Shown: positions 1 through 8,923 of the stretch, piece by piece
Numbering within the stretch: the first letter of the stretch is position 1
How the letters are laid out: each line of letters begins with the position of its first letter
DNA from: a bacterium
Lineage (GTDB): Bacteria; 4484-113; JAGGVC01
Length of the DNA stretch: 27,648 nt
Reading direction: 5' to 3'
NCBI GenBank assembly: GCA_039961635.1
Contig: JABRWB010000080.1
Location: forward strand, 1 to 27,648
Program-made: the position numbers and the translations under genes
The notes under the pieces: model-generated
The model's database searches: none
What the model was told of the DNA's origin: nothing
What the model saw: only the letters and a program-made list of their open reading frames with translations

Positions 1-2601
1 GCTTTGAGAATTATCATTGACGAAGCGTGGGCGCTCGGCGAAGCCGACGAATCCCAGCTTTTGGAATTCGGGGCGAAGCTGGCAAGATTCGCCGCAAAGC
101 ACGAAGCTTCTGTAATGAGCGTGTACAGCAGGCGCAAGCTTAATCCTGAAACAATTCTCAGCGCGATTAAAACCCATCCGATTGTCGTCGCAGGCGGGTT
201 TGTATGCAAAAATTTTTATTACGTGCCCCCCGATGAATTCGCCCGGACCGCGGGACGCGGAAGCGAGGTGGCCCGTTTGCTCGAAAACCTGTTGGAGCGC
301 CAGCAGGTGCAAACCAATCTCGAGGATGCGCGCAGCTCGCTGGAATCTAAGGTGGAAAAGCGCACGAAAGAACTGGCCGACGCCAACAAAAAGCTGCTTG
401 CGGAGATGGAGGAACGCAAACGGCGGGAAAAGGAAGTCAGGACAGCCAACGAGCTTCTCGAAAGAATATTCTCGACCACGAACATGCTCCTGGCATACCT
501 CGATAGGGAATTTCGTTATATAAAAGTTAATCGCGCTTTCGCGGATTACAGTTGCAAAAAGCCCGGCGACCTGACAGGTGCCCGGCACTTCGATATTTTC
601 CCGGATGCGGAAATGGAAGCAAAATTCAAAGAGGTCATCAACTTCGGCACGCCGATTGTCGGCCTCGGCGAGCGGCTGGAATTTCCGTCCAAGGAATTCG
701 ATTCCCCCCGTTATTGGGATTTCGACGTCATACCTGTCAAGGATTCAAGAAACAAAGTGGAAGGCGCGCTTTTCTGCCTTGTAGACGTCACCGAGCGCGT
801 CATCGCGGAGCTCGGCCTTAGGGAGCTGACGGAGCATTTGGACGAGCTCGTCAAAACCAGAACCGAAGAGCTGGCTCGAAGCGAGGAAAGGTACAGGACG
901 CTTGCCGAAAACTCCCCGCTTGGGGTGTATCGCACGACTCCGGACGGCAAAATTTTGTATTGCAATCCGGCGATTTTGCGTATGCTGGGCTATTCCTCTT
1001 TCGAGGAAGCCGCGAACCGAAATCTTGAAGAAGAAGGCTTAGAACCGCAGTATTCGCGGGCGGATTTCAAGCATGCGCTTGAAACACAAGGCAGCATTGT
1101 GGGGCTGGAATCCGCCTGGAAAACCAAGGACGGCAACACCATTTTCGTGCGCGAGAACGCGAAAGCGATCCGCGATAAGCAAGGCAAGGTCATTTACTAC
1201 GACGGAACCGTCGAGGACATCACGCGGCGCAAGGCTGCGGAAGACGCGTTGCTAAAGTCCGAGCGGCTGCTGAAAACCTCCTTGAACGCGATGGAGGAAT
1301 GGGTTCATGTGATAGACAGCGGCCGTACGGTGATTTACGCCAGCGAAAGCTTGAGGCGGATGCTTGCTTCCGCGGGAATGAACGACAAAATAGATGGGCT
1401 GGCATTGCGCGATGCACTGCCGTTCGTAACCGACGACACGATGGACGAGTACTCGCTGGTATTCGAAACCGGCACTCCCCAGATGACCTCCGACAGGATA
1501 GCGCTTGGGGACAGCGTTTTCGTGGCGGAAATAAAAAAGGTGCCTGTATCAAACGGGGGAAAAGTGGATACGGTTGTGACCGTATTCAGGGATATCACCA
1601 AGCATGTGCTTGCGGAAGAAACCAGGAGGGAGAGCGAGGAGCGCTACAAGAAACTTGTGGATACATCCATCGACGCAATCGTTGTGCATTGCGAAGGCAA
1701 AATCGTCTTTGCGAATCCGGCGGCCGCCCAACTTTTCGGTGCGAAATCGCCGGACGATCTTCTTGGAATGGCCGCTCTCGATTTAGCGCATCCCGACGGG
1801 CGGGAGGCGATATTGCAAAAGAGGCGGATTCTGGAATCCGGCGGTTTCGTCGGGCCTACCGAAGGCAGGTTTGTTAGGCTTGATGGAGCACCGATCGATG
1901 TCGAGGTCACCGCCGCCTCGACAACCTTCGGAGGCCGGCTAGCGATTCAGATGATGATCCGGGACATTTCGGGCAGAAAGCTCGCGGCGAGGAAAAGCGA
2001 AACGCAGTTCAGGACGATAATCAACGCACTCAAAGATTCCGTGTTCCTTGTGGACAATTCTGGCGTTGTGCTTGAAGTCAACGATGCGGCCTGCAAACTA
2101 AGAAACATCTCCCGCGCTGATTTGATCAGAAGAAGCGTGTTCTTCGGCCTGGAAGAGCGGCTTGCGGAATCGCGGAGAAAAAGGCTGGAAGATTGCGTTC
2201 GAAGCGGTCAGCCGGTTTTTTTCGAGGATACAAGGGACGACATATTTTTCGAAAACCATCTGTATCCGATTTTGGACGACGACGGCAAAACCACAAGTGT
2301 GGTGATTTATGCACACGACGCCACCGAGCGGAAACGGGCGGATTGGGAAAAAGACAGCCTGATACGCGAGCTGACCGCGGCAATAACGGAAATCAAGACC
2401 CTCAAAGGGCTAATTCCGATCTGCGCGTCCTGCAAGCGCATCCGCGACGACGCGGGATTCTGGCAGCAAATCGAATCGTACGTCGAGCAGCACTCCGGAG
2501 CAGAATTCAGCCACAGCCTGTGTCCCGCGTGCGCAAAGACGCTCTATCCGGAATTGTACGCGGAAAGCGAAGGAGAAGGCGGCGGGAATGAAGGATTTTG
2601 A
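1..2601 (+). CDS. MEDS / multi-PAS sensor protein without a kinase domain (5' truncated)
   Basis: The reading frame is open to the left edge, so the true start lies outside the window. The first ~100 visible residues look like the end of a MEDS (DcmR-type sensory) domain, closing with the typical YYVPPDEF at residues 72-79. A charged coiled coil (about 95-145) follows, then five PAS-like units at about 149-270, 294-410, 416-535, 544-660 and 664-780. Several end in the usual DITxRK/DxTER motif. A C-terminal module starts with GLIPICASCKRIRDD and contains two CxxC pairs (C807/C810 and C840/C843), probably a metal site. I see no H-box, HATPase, GGDEF, EAL or DNA-binding domain, so how the signal leaves the protein is unknown. 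It probably senses redox, ligand or energy state in the cytoplasm and works through a partner. The stop overlaps the next gene by 14 bp, which suggests translational coupling. Confidence 0.85.
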   Translation, partial: ALRIIIDEAWALGEADESQLLEFGAKLARFAAKHEASVMSVYSRRKLNPETILSAIKTHPIVVAGGFVCKNFYYVPPDEFARTAGRGSEVARLLENLLERQQVQTNLEDARSSLESKVEKRTKELADANKKLLAEMEERKRREKEVRTANELLERIFSTTNMLLAYLDREFRYIKVNRAFADYSCKKPGDLTGARHFDIFPDAEMEAKFKEVINFGTPIVGLGERLEFPSKEFDSPRYWDFDVIPVKDSRNKVEGALFCLVDVTERVIAELGLRELTEHLDELVKTRTEELARSEERYRTLAENSPLGVYRTTPDGKILYCNPAILRMLGYSSFEEAANRNLEEEGLEPQYSRADFKHALETQGSIVGLESAWKTKDGNTIFVRENAKAIRDKQGKVIYYDGTVEDITRRKAAEDALLKSERLLKTSLNAMEEWVHVIDSGRTVIYASESLRRMLASAGMNDKIDGLALRDALPFVTDDTMDEYSLVFETGTPQMTSDRIALGDSVFVAEIKKVPVSNGGKVDTVVTVFRDITKHVLAEETRRESEERYKKLVDTSIDAIVVHCEGKIVFANPAAAQLFGAKSPDDLLGMAALDLAHPDGREAILQKRRILESGGFVGPTEGRFVRLDGAPIDVEVTAASTTFGGRLAIQMMIRDISGRKLAARKSETQFRTIINALKDSVFLVDNSGVVLEVNDAACKLRNISRADLIRRSVFFGLEERLAESRRKRLEDCVRSGQPVFFEDTRDDIFFENHLYPILDDDGKTTSVVIYAHDATERKRADWEKDSLIRELTAAITEIKTLKGLIPICASCKRIRDDAGFWQQIESYVEQHSGAEFSHSLCPACAKTLYPELYAESEGEGGGNEGF

Positions 2602-3391
2602 CACGATTGAGTCGGTGACCGAAACCGTTTGCAGGCTGCTCGGTATCGCTCCTCCCGAAAATTCCGCATCCGCGCCGCCCGAAAACCTAGTCTGCCGTTT
2701 GCGGGAAATGCTTGGGGGAGAGGCAAGGAGGATTCTCCTGTATTGCCCCGATGCAATCGGCCGAAAATTTCTGGAAGCACATAGCGAACTTGAAAACGCG
2801 ATAATCGAGGACGCCCCCCTCAAGACGGAGCTGCGCTCCATGTTCCCGCCGATTACGCCGGTGTGCTACTCGTCAATGTTTACCGGAGCTGCTCCGGAAT
2901 TCCACGGAAACACGGGCCGCGACAAAAGCGTTCTCGTCTGCGATACGCTTTTCGATGCTCTATTGAGGTCCGGTTTCCATCCCGCGATAGTCGCGGTGAA
3001 AGGCTCGACAATCGAAAGGATTTTTCGCGGCCGTGAAATGGACTACTTTGCGGAGGAGTACGATCCCGAAGTGACGGAGCGCACTCTCGCCCTTGTGGAA
3101 ATCGGCGCGCACGACGTTGTAGTTTTATACCATCAGGAGTACGACGACACGCTCCATGAAGAGAGGCCGGATTCCGCGCGCGCAATATTGGCTGCGGGCA
3201 GGCACATCGCCGCATTCCGCAAGCTTGTTAAAGCGGCAAGGCTGCATTGGATAGGCGATTCCTTTGCGTATGCGTTTCTTCCCGACCATGGAGCGCATGT
3301 CGATCCGGCCACCGGCCGGGGTACGCACGGCGCGGACATCCCGGATGATATGGAGGTTCTTCATTTCTGGGGAGCCGAGCCGGGTATATAA
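2588..3391 (+). CDS. Alkaline-phosphatase-superfamily (type I phosphodiesterase-like) protein
   Basis: The 267-residue product carries the superfamily signature of nucleotide pyrophosphatase/phosphodiesterases. It has an N-terminal strand with a metal-ligand-type Asp (LLYCPDAIG), the stretch PPITPVCYSSMFTG followed by PEFHG, and a C-terminal DHGAHVD metal motif. It lacks a signal peptide, so it should act in the cytoplasm, and it is shorter than classical family members (usually over 350 residues). It is likely a metal-dependent hydrolase of phosphoesters, possibly nucleotides or phospho-sugars; the substrate cannot be read from sequence. The ATG lies inside the end of the PAS sensor gene (14-bp overlap) behind a purine-rich stretch, so the two are probably co-translated. 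A functional link, for example a hydrolase acting on a signal related to the sensor, is inference only. Confidence 0.72.
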   Translation: MKDFDTIESVTETVCRLLGIAPPENSASAPPENLVCRLREMLGGEARRILLYCPDAIGRKFLEAHSELENAIIEDAPLKTELRSMFPPITPVCYSSMFTGAAPEFHGNTGRDKSVLVCDTLFDALLRSGFHPAIVAVKGSTIERIFRGREMDYFAEEYDPEVTERTLALVEIGAHDVVVLYHQEYDDTLHEERPDSARAILAAGRHIAAFRKLVKAARLHWIGDSFAYAFLPDHGAHVDPATGRGTHGADIPDDMEVLHFWGAEPGI

Positions 3392-3392
3392 T
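3387..3392 (+). promoter_or_regulatory. Candidate -10 box for menA
   Basis: TATAAT overlaps the stop codon of the phosphoesterase gene. It would give a leader of about 50 nt ending in a GAGG ribosome binding site ahead of the ATG at 3449. No convincing -35 box is visible. Confidence 0.35.
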
Positions 3393-3448
3393 TTCCGCGC
3401 GCCTTCCTGCGCTTTGTTTCGCAATCCCTTCGTTTCGAGGTAATTGAT

Positions 3449-4390
3449 ATGTCCGATTCCGCGGCTCCCGCAAGGAGCAAAACAAGCATTTGGATCCAGG
3501 CGGTGCGCGCCTTCGCGTTTCCCGCGACTTTTGTCAGCGTGGTGGTCGCCGGCGCGCTGGCGCTTTCGTATAAAGCCGGGCCGGTCAACTGGTGGCTCTT
3601 CCCCGTGTGCATGATCGCCGGAATCCTTTACCACATGGCGGCGAACGTGATAAGCGACGTGTTCGACTTCAAGCGCAAGGTGGACAAAGACTACACGTTC
3701 GGAAGCAGCGGAGTGCTGACGGGCGGGCTTTTGACGCCGCGCGAAGCTTATCTCGGCGGACTGGCGTTTTTCGCCGTTGCGAGCGCGCTTGGGCTGATTC
3801 TTGTTTATTTCCGCGGATGGCCGATGCTGGCGATGGGCGTTGCAGGGCTGCTCGGCGCTTATTTTTATTGCGCGAATCCGGTCGGTTACAAATACATCGG
3901 TCTCGGCGACTTCGCGGTTTTCCTTTTCTTCGGAACGGGGATGACGATCGGCACGTTTTACGCGCTTACCGGCGACCTGTCGTGGGCCGCTCTCGCGCAG
4001 CCGGTTTGGGTTTCGATTCCGCTCGGCGCGCTTATCGCGGGGATTCTTTCGGCGAACAACGTCCGCGACATAAAGCACGACACCGAAGCGGGGATAATCA
4101 CATTCGAAAGCGCGCTGGGAATATCCGGCGCGAAAATTCTTTACTCAATCTGGGTGCTTGGCGCTTATTTAAGCGTCCCGATAATGGCTTACTTCGGCGT
4201 GATTCCCTGGTGGACGATGGTGGTATTCCTTTCACTGCCGCTCGCCCTGAAGAATGTGAAAGCGATTTCGGGCGGCGAAGTTGAGAAGCCGGAGAAGATC
4301 GCGGCGGTGGACGTCGCGACGGCGCAGCTTCACACGGCGTTCGGCGCTCTATTTGCGATTTCGATCGCGGTCTCGGCGTTCATAAAGTGA
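3449..4390 (+). CDS. menA: UbiA-family prenyltransferase, MenA-like (1,4-dihydroxy-2-naphthoate prenyltransferase)
   Basis: The 313-residue polytopic membrane protein has about eight to nine hydrophobic helices. It carries both aspartate-rich motifs of the UbiA superfamily: NVISDVFDFKRKVDKD in the first cytoplasmic loop and NNVRDIKHD in the second. The NVIxDxxDF and NNxRD forms are typical of MenA, which attaches a polyprenyl chain to 1,4-dihydroxy-2-naphthoate in menaquinone synthesis. Chlorophyll/bacteriochlorophyll or heme O synthase relatives are less likely. A GAGG site about 8 nt upstream supports the ATG start. No other men gene is in the window. The 3' end overlaps the next gene by 4 bp, so the protease is probably translated from the same message. 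Confidence 0.8.
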   Translation: MSDSAAPARSKTSIWIQAVRAFAFPATFVSVVVAGALALSYKAGPVNWWLFPVCMIAGILYHMAANVISDVFDFKRKVDKDYTFGSSGVLTGGLLTPREAYLGGLAFFAVASALGLILVYFRGWPMLAMGVAGLLGAYFYCANPVGYKYIGLGDFAVFLFFGTGMTIGTFYALTGDLSWAALAQPVWVSIPLGALIAGILSANNVRDIKHDTEAGIITFESALGISGAKILYSIWVLGAYLSVPIMAYFGVIPWWTMVVFLSLPLALKNVKAISGGEVEKPEKIAAVDVATAQLHTAFGALFAISIAVSAFIK

Positions 4391-5061
4391 AAAAACTGCC
4401 TTGGCACAGAGGCCGAAACATCGAGCCTATGATCCCGGCGGTGATTTTGGCCGCGGGATTCTGGTTCATGCTCTTTTCGCCGTGGACGAAAAGCCTTGTG
4501 AACTTCTGGGGGACGATGGCGCTGGCGGCTTCGCTTTTGACAGTTTACGCCGTTGCGGTCGATCGGCAGGGTATACGCCAAAGTTTCAGTTTTAGGGCCA
4601 TATATCTTTTAATCGGACCGGCGGCGGCGGCTTTACTTTATTTCATTTTTTTCGCGGGCTATAAAGTCGCAACCGCAATCCTTCCAACCGCAGGTTCGAT
4701 GGTGGGCAACATTTACAGCACGAAAATGCAGGCCACTCCCTGGCTGATCGCGGTGCTTTTGCTTTTCCTAATCGGCCCGGCTGAGGAAATTTTCTGGCGC
4801 GGATTCGTGCAACGCAGGCTGTCCATCTGGTTTTCGCAAGGCCGGAGCCCGCAGCAATCAGGATGGAAAGGTTTTATGCTCGCGACCGCGCTTTACGCGC
4901 TTGTGCATATATGGTCGGGCAATTTGATGCTTTTCGGCGCTGCGGCGGTTTGCGGGGCGTTCTGGGGGTTGATTTATATGCGGTTCAAGTCCGTCTGGCC
5001 GGGGCTGATTTCTCATGCGCTTTGGGACGTTGCGATATTCGTTGTCTGGCCGATTAATTGA
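4387..5061 (+). CDS. CPBP-family intramembrane metalloprotease
   Basis: The 224-residue membrane protein shows the CPBP (CAAX/Abi) glutamic-type protease motifs in order: E133-E134 and R138 in EEIFWR, H174 in LVHIW, and H210 with D214 in HALWD. Members cleave proteins or prenylated peptides inside the membrane, and some have immunity or maturation roles; the substrate here is unknown. It starts with GTG, overlapping the menA stop by 4 bp, so it depends on menA translation. The hydrophobic profile shows about six to seven helices. Coupling to a prenyltransferase gene recalls CAAX-type processing, but MenA prenylates a small molecule, so this link may be coincidental. Confidence 0.82.
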   Translation: MKKLPWHRGRNIEPMIPAVILAAGFWFMLFSPWTKSLVNFWGTMALAASLLTVYAVAVDRQGIRQSFSFRAIYLLIGPAAAALLYFIFFAGYKVATAILPTAGSMVGNIYSTKMQATPWLIAVLLLFLIGPAEEIFWRGFVQRRLSIWFSQGRSPQQSGWKGFMLATALYALVHIWSGNLMLFGAAAVCGAFWGLIYMRFKSVWPGLISHALWDVAIFVVWPIN

Positions 5062-5085
5062 GCAACTTAACCTTCGGCTGATAAT
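5058..5085 (+). promoter_or_regulatory. Candidate sigma-70-type promoter for the MDR dehydrogenase
   Basis: TTGAGC (5058-5063) and GATAAT (5080-5085) are separated by 16 bp. The predicted transcript starts near 5092 and has a leader of about 45 nt. An AAGGAA ribosome binding site lies 7 nt before the ATG at 5139. Confidence 0.4.
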
Positions 5086-5138
5086 GCGCCGTCCTTGCGG
5101 GTAATAACAACCGTCATCCCGAACTCAAGGAAACGCCA

Positions 5139-6188
5139 ATGAAGGCAATTGTATATCCGCGCCACGGCGGCTCCGACGTCGTCGAATGCAGGCAGGAATT
5201 CCCCGACATCGAGCCTGCGCCGGGGGAAGCGCTCGTGCGCGTCCGAGCCACCGGCGTCAACCGCGTCGACCTGGTATCGCGCGAGGGCTATCCCGGAATC
5301 GGTATCGCATTCCCGCACATTCCTGGCGGCGACATCGCGGGCGAAGTTGTGTCGTTCGGCAACAACGGCGCGGCGGACGACGCGGCGAAAGCCGGGATTT
5401 CGACCGGAACCAGGGTTGTCGCGTATCCTCTAATCGCGTGCGGCGGATGCGAGCTTTGCGCCGCGGGCAGGCCGAACCTTTGCCTCAACTGGAAGTTCAT
5501 CGGCCTGCACACCGACGGCGGCTACGCGGAATACGCGCGCGTACCCGTGGAAAACCTGATTCCGCTTCCGGATTCCGTTTCGTTCGAAGCTGCCGCCGCG
5601 CTGCCCGTCGCGGGGCTGACCGCATTTCACGCAATCAAAACGGTCGGGAATCTGCAGCCGGGCGAAACGTTTTTCATATGGGGCGGAGGAGGCGGGCTTG
5701 GGACGTTTGCGGTCAAGCTCGCGAAATCAATCGATACAAAAGTCATTGCAACCGCCGGAGCGGCCTGGAAACTTGATGAAATCAGAAAACTCGGCGCGGA
5801 TTTCGTGCTCGACCGGACGAAGGTCGACGTCGCCGCGGAAGTGAAAAGGATCGCACCGAACGGAGTGGATTTCGTCGTCAACTATGTCGGAAGCGACGCG
5901 TTCCCCGCGAGCTTCGAAATGCTCAAGCGCGGCGGACGGATGGTGCTGTGCGGGATGCTGACGGGACGTGAATCCCCTTTGAGCCTGCATATGACCTACC
6001 TGCGGCATCTCTCCATCCACGGCGTTTACCTCGGTACGAAAGCGGAGATGACCGAGCTGGTTTCTATGCTCGCATCCAATCAGATTTCGCCTCACATCGG
6101 CGCGACGCTGCCCTTATCCGACGCCAGAAAGGCGCAGGAGCTTATGGCGCAAGGCGAAGTCGTCGGCAAAATCGTGCTTGTTCCTTAA
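5139..6188 (+). CDS. Medium-chain dehydrogenase/reductase (zinc-binding alcohol dehydrogenase / quinone reductase-like)
   Basis: The 349-residue MDR enzyme has an N-terminal GroES-like domain and a C-terminal Rossmann domain with the nucleotide-binding loop WGGGGGLGTFA. The four structural-zinc cysteines are present (C101, C104, C107, C115). The usual first catalytic-zinc ligand Cys near residue 40 is replaced: the sequence reads GVNRVDLVSREG, the form found in quinone oxidoreductase and enoyl-reductase branches. It therefore probably binds a structural zinc but may not use a classical catalytic zinc. Expected chemistry is NAD(P)H-dependent reduction of a quinone, enone or enoyl-CoA, or alcohol oxidation; the substrate is undetermined. 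AAGGAA before the ATG supports the start. It appears to be transcribed alone and faces the DUF3592 gene convergently. Confidence 0.82.
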   Translation: MKAIVYPRHGGSDVVECRQEFPDIEPAPGEALVRVRATGVNRVDLVSREGYPGIGIAFPHIPGGDIAGEVVSFGNNGAADDAAKAGISTGTRVVAYPLIACGGCELCAAGRPNLCLNWKFIGLHTDGGYAEYARVPVENLIPLPDSVSFEAAAALPVAGLTAFHAIKTVGNLQPGETFFIWGGGGGLGTFAVKLAKSIDTKVIATAGAAWKLDEIRKLGADFVLDRTKVDVAAEVKRIAPNGVDFVVNYVGSDAFPASFEMLKRGGRMVLCGMLTGRESPLSLHMTYLRHLSIHGVYLGTKAEMTELVSMLASNQISPHIGATLPLSDARKAQELMAQGEVVGKIVLVP

Positions 6189-6248
6189 GCGGAAATCGCT
6201 CGCTGAAAATGCCGAGGCAGACAGGCGGCAAATACCTTTTTCCATCTG

Positions 6249-6953
6249 CTAGGCCAATTCCGGTAGAAACCGCAGATCCACGTCGTACTTCTTCGGATTC
6301 TTTGGGTCTATCAAAACCGTGACTTCGTCGCCTTCGATGTACTGGCTCGGATCGAACCAGATGTGATCGCTGCGAAAAACATGCACTTTGCGGGTATTCG
6401 GGTTCTCCCACTGCGCGGTGATCCTGAACGGGCTTTGCCCGTTGACCTGAAATGAAGTGTCGGGTGCAACCGAAATTATCTTGGCCTGCACCTGTTTTCC
6501 GTTGATCAACAGCCAGTCGTCGGAATACTTGTCGCGAAGCTGCGCAATGCCCATACCCAGGCCGATCGCGAGAAACACAAAGCCGACAAACGCGAAAATG
6601 CCGCCGAAGCCGTACATCTCGAAGAATGCGTCTATACGGGCGCTTTCGGGATTCCTGGGATCGTATAGCACTTTGACCTTTTGCCCGGTTTTAAACGAAG
6701 GCGGGGATGAACCGATTCCGCCGGTAAACTCTATTTCTTCGCCGTTTTTCGGTGTGAACCGGACAATCGGATAATACGAAGAGCCGTCCGAATCGGAGCG
6801 GCGCTCGATCTCAACAACAACACCTTCCGCGGATTCCGCTTTGCTTTTGAACGCCGCAGCGCCAACGACCTGAAAAAGCCCGATGGCGAGGAAAACTCCC
6901 CCCAGAAGGGAGAATATCCAGACAAAGAGCGCCATTCCATGCTTGGGGGACAT
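6249..6953 (-). CDS. DUF3592-type membrane protein with two repeats
   Basis: The roughly 234-residue protein has two hydrophobic helices (about residues 8-30 and 118-140), each followed by a beta-rich soluble segment. The soluble segments carry the DUF3592 pattern: a variable strand region, then GQKVKVLYDPRNPESARID in the first copy and GDEVTVLIDPKNPKKYDVD in the second. The duplication is clear from those matching ends. Function is unknown. The family is common in bacterial membranes and the soluble parts are predicted to be small beta domains. I chose the ATG at 6953 because AGGTGA lies directly before it; a GTG two codons upstream (6959) is possible. It reads away from the GT39 gene, so the 74-bp gap at 6960-7033 holds both start regions. 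Confidence 0.78.
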   Translation of the reverse strand: MSPKHGMALFVWIFSLLGGVFLAIGLFQVVGAAAFKSKAESAEGVVVEIERRSDSDGSSYYPIVRFTPKNGEEIEFTGGIGSSPPSFKTGQKVKVLYDPRNPESARIDAFFEMYGFGGIFAFVGFVFLAIGLGMGIAQLRDKYSDDWLLINGKQVQAKIISVAPDTSFQVNGQSPFRITAQWENPNTRKVHVFRSDHIWFDPSQYIEGDEVTVLIDPKNPKKYDVDLRFLPELA

Positions 6954-7020
6954 TTTCACCTACCAATGCGCCGAGCCACCTGTACGGCAATACTTAATAC
7001 CTTTGAAAGAAACGCTTTGC

Positions 7021-7026
7021 TATACT
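7021..7026 (+). promoter_or_regulatory. Extended -10 box placing transcription start at the GT39 start codon
   Basis: TGC-TATACT ends 7 nt before the ATG at 7034, so RNA synthesis should begin at or next to the ATG. No Shine-Dalgarno sequence is visible. This is one of several such arrangements in the window. Confidence 0.55.
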
Positions 7027-7033
7027 CCGGCCG

Positions 7034-8869
7034 ATGAAAACCAAGCTGGGCGGGGTGTTCACCTGGACGGCGGTAACGCTGCTGCTTGTCGCGTTTTTCG
7101 TGCAGGGATTGTGGGCATCAGCCAACACCGGACTTACCACCGACGAGTTCAATCACATTGCGTCGGGAGTTTCATACTGGAAGCGGCACGATTTCCGGAT
7201 GAACACCGAGCATCCAACATTGACCAAATGGCTTGCGGCGATGCCGGTTGTGCTGTCAGGCGCTAAGTATCCTTTCGAATCCGGATCCTGGGAAGCCAAA
7301 GACCAGGTTTGGCATGCCAAGGATTTTTGGAGCGCCAATCACGAGAACCGCAAGGAAATCCTTTTTCTTGCCCGTATTCCGTTTCTGCTGCTTTCAAGCC
7401 TGATGTGTGTATTCGTATTTCTTTTCGCCAGATCCATATACAACGAAAAAGCGGGCATCCTGGCCCTATTCATTTTCGCGTTCGAACCAAACATAATCGC
7501 CCATGCTTCACTGGCCAACAGCGACGTGCCGGTGGCGATGATGGTGCTTGCAACTCTGTATTTCGCGCACCGCTACCTTTTCACATTGCTCCCCCGCCAT
7601 TACATTTTGATGTTGGTTTTCGGCTCGCTCGCCGTTATTACCAAGTTCAGCGCGCTGATATTGCCCGCGCTTGTCCTGCTCATTCATTTTTATTACCTGC
7701 AGAATTATCCCGCTCAATTCGCTTTGCCGCAGCATTTGATGGGGATGCGTTTTCCTCCGAAGGAAGGCTGGGCACGAAACCTTGCCTTTCTCGCTTTTAC
7801 CGCATTGTGGTTTGCCGTCATTGGACTCGCGTTCGTGCTTGCCAGCTATTTGTTCCACTTGACGGTGATCTCGCCCGAAAATTCGCCCAATTTCACCTGG
7901 CTGGCGGACAAGACCATTCCCGAATGGCTGCCCGGAAAGGATTCGCTAATCGAGTTCGCCCAAAAGATTCCTCTTCCAAAGGAATACATTATGGGCGTGT
8001 ATCAGGTCTTTTTTCACAATCAAATCGGGCATCCCGCGTTCCTGTTGGGCGAGCACAGAATTATGGGGTGGTGGTACTACTTCCCTGTCGTGTTTTTCTT
8101 CAAAACGCCTATTCCGTTTCTCGCTTTGATAGCCGCAAGCATCCTCCTTGGATTCCGCAAGGACAGGGAGCATTGGATTGCCGAAGCGGTTCTGGTAATT
8201 CCGATTCTGGCTTATTCCGCGCTTGCAATTATGAGCCACCTGAATTTCGGCGTACGGCACCTGCTTTTCATTTTTCCACTGCTGGCGATATATGCGTCGG
8301 GCGTCATGGCCGTGGACTTCAAGAAGCGCAAGTTCGACCCCGACGAGTTTCGAGTCGGAGGGAAGCCAAAAACAGCCCCAACCGACATGCGTCCGCTGGC
8401 GTTGTATTCCTTGATCGCCGGCCTTTCGGCGTTCTACCTTCTGTCCGTTTTTTCCCAGGCGCCGTATTACCTGGCATATATGAACGAGCTGGCGGACGGC
8501 CCTTCCCGGCGCGCGTACATAATGAGCGATTCAAACACGGATTGGGGGCAAGGCTTGCCGGCGCTCGACAAGTGGGCGAAGGCGAATGGGATAGACCGTC
8601 CGATCCACCTTTACTACAAGTTCAACGATGATCCATCGCTGTACGATTTCGAGTATATCCTTGAGAATCCGGAAAACATTGACCCGACCAAGTTCTTGCC
8701 AGGCGAGATTTACGCGGTGAGCATATGGATCGTCAACGGCATGGATTGTTGCACGCATTACACGCTTTACGACGAGCAACGAAAATTGGCCAACGCCCGA
8801 TGGGAGAAATTCAAGAACCTTGCTCCCGATGCAGTTGTCGGCGGCAGCATTTGGATTTTCGCGCCGTGA
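7034..8869 (+). CDS. GT39/PMT-like membrane glycosyltransferase
   Basis: The 611-residue protein has about eleven transmembrane helices and a C-terminal soluble domain. The first external loop has TTDEFNHIASGVSYW followed by NTEHPTLTKW, matching the conserved acidic catalytic region of the PMT_2/ArnT (GT-C) superfamily. These enzymes transfer a sugar from a polyprenyl-phosphate donor to a protein, lipid or glycan on the outer face of the membrane. The acceptor is unknown. The next gene encodes an ALG5-like enzyme that makes exactly this sort of polyprenyl-phosphate sugar, so the two are likely donor synthesis and transfer steps of one pathway. The gene appears leaderless: a -10 box lies 7 nt upstream and there is no ribosome binding site. 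Confidence 0.8.
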   Translation: MKTKLGGVFTWTAVTLLLVAFFVQGLWASANTGLTTDEFNHIASGVSYWKRHDFRMNTEHPTLTKWLAAMPVVLSGAKYPFESGSWEAKDQVWHAKDFWSANHENRKEILFLARIPFLLLSSLMCVFVFLFARSIYNEKAGILALFIFAFEPNIIAHASLANSDVPVAMMVLATLYFAHRYLFTLLPRHYILMLVFGSLAVITKFSALILPALVLLIHFYYLQNYPAQFALPQHLMGMRFPPKEGWARNLAFLAFTALWFAVIGLAFVLASYLFHLTVISPENSPNFTWLADKTIPEWLPGKDSLIEFAQKIPLPKEYIMGVYQVFFHNQIGHPAFLLGEHRIMGWWYYFPVVFFFKTPIPFLALIAASILLGFRKDREHWIAEAVLVIPILAYSALAIMSHLNFGVRHLLFIFPLLAIYASGVMAVDFKKRKFDPDEFRVGGKPKTAPTDMRPLALYSLIAGLSAFYLLSVFSQAPYYLAYMNELADGPSRRAYIMSDSNTDWGQGLPALDKWAKANGIDRPIHLYYKFNDDPSLYDFEYILENPENIDPTKFLPGEIYAVSIWIVNGMDCCTHYTLYDEQRKLANARWEKFKNLAPDAVVGGSIWIFAP

Positions 8870-8903
8870 CCTCCCAATGCAGCCTGCATCCTCTTCCATT
8901 GTG

Positions 8904-8914
8904 TAAAATATAAG
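8904..8914 (+). promoter_or_regulatory. Candidate -10 region for the ALG5-like gene
   Basis: TAAAAT (8904-8909) or the overlapping TATAAG (8909-8914) lies 14 or 9 nt before the ATG at 8924. Either predicts a leader of only a few nucleotides, and no clear ribosome binding site is seen. Confidence 0.35.
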
Positions 8915-8923
8915 TTCAAAGCA

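Noticed and set aside
3125-4078. 317-residue antisense open frame
   Set aside because: It lies opposite the phosphoesterase and menA genes, is full of Arg/His/Glu, and has no motif.
6189-6248. Bidirectional terminator between the MDR and DUF3592 genes
   Set aside because: Only a 4-bp GCCG/CGGC match is present, which is too weak to support.
7309-8631. 440-residue open frame inside the GT39-like gene
   Set aside because: It overlaps a clearly conserved gene in another frame and has Arg/Ser/Gly-rich composition typical of out-of-frame translation.
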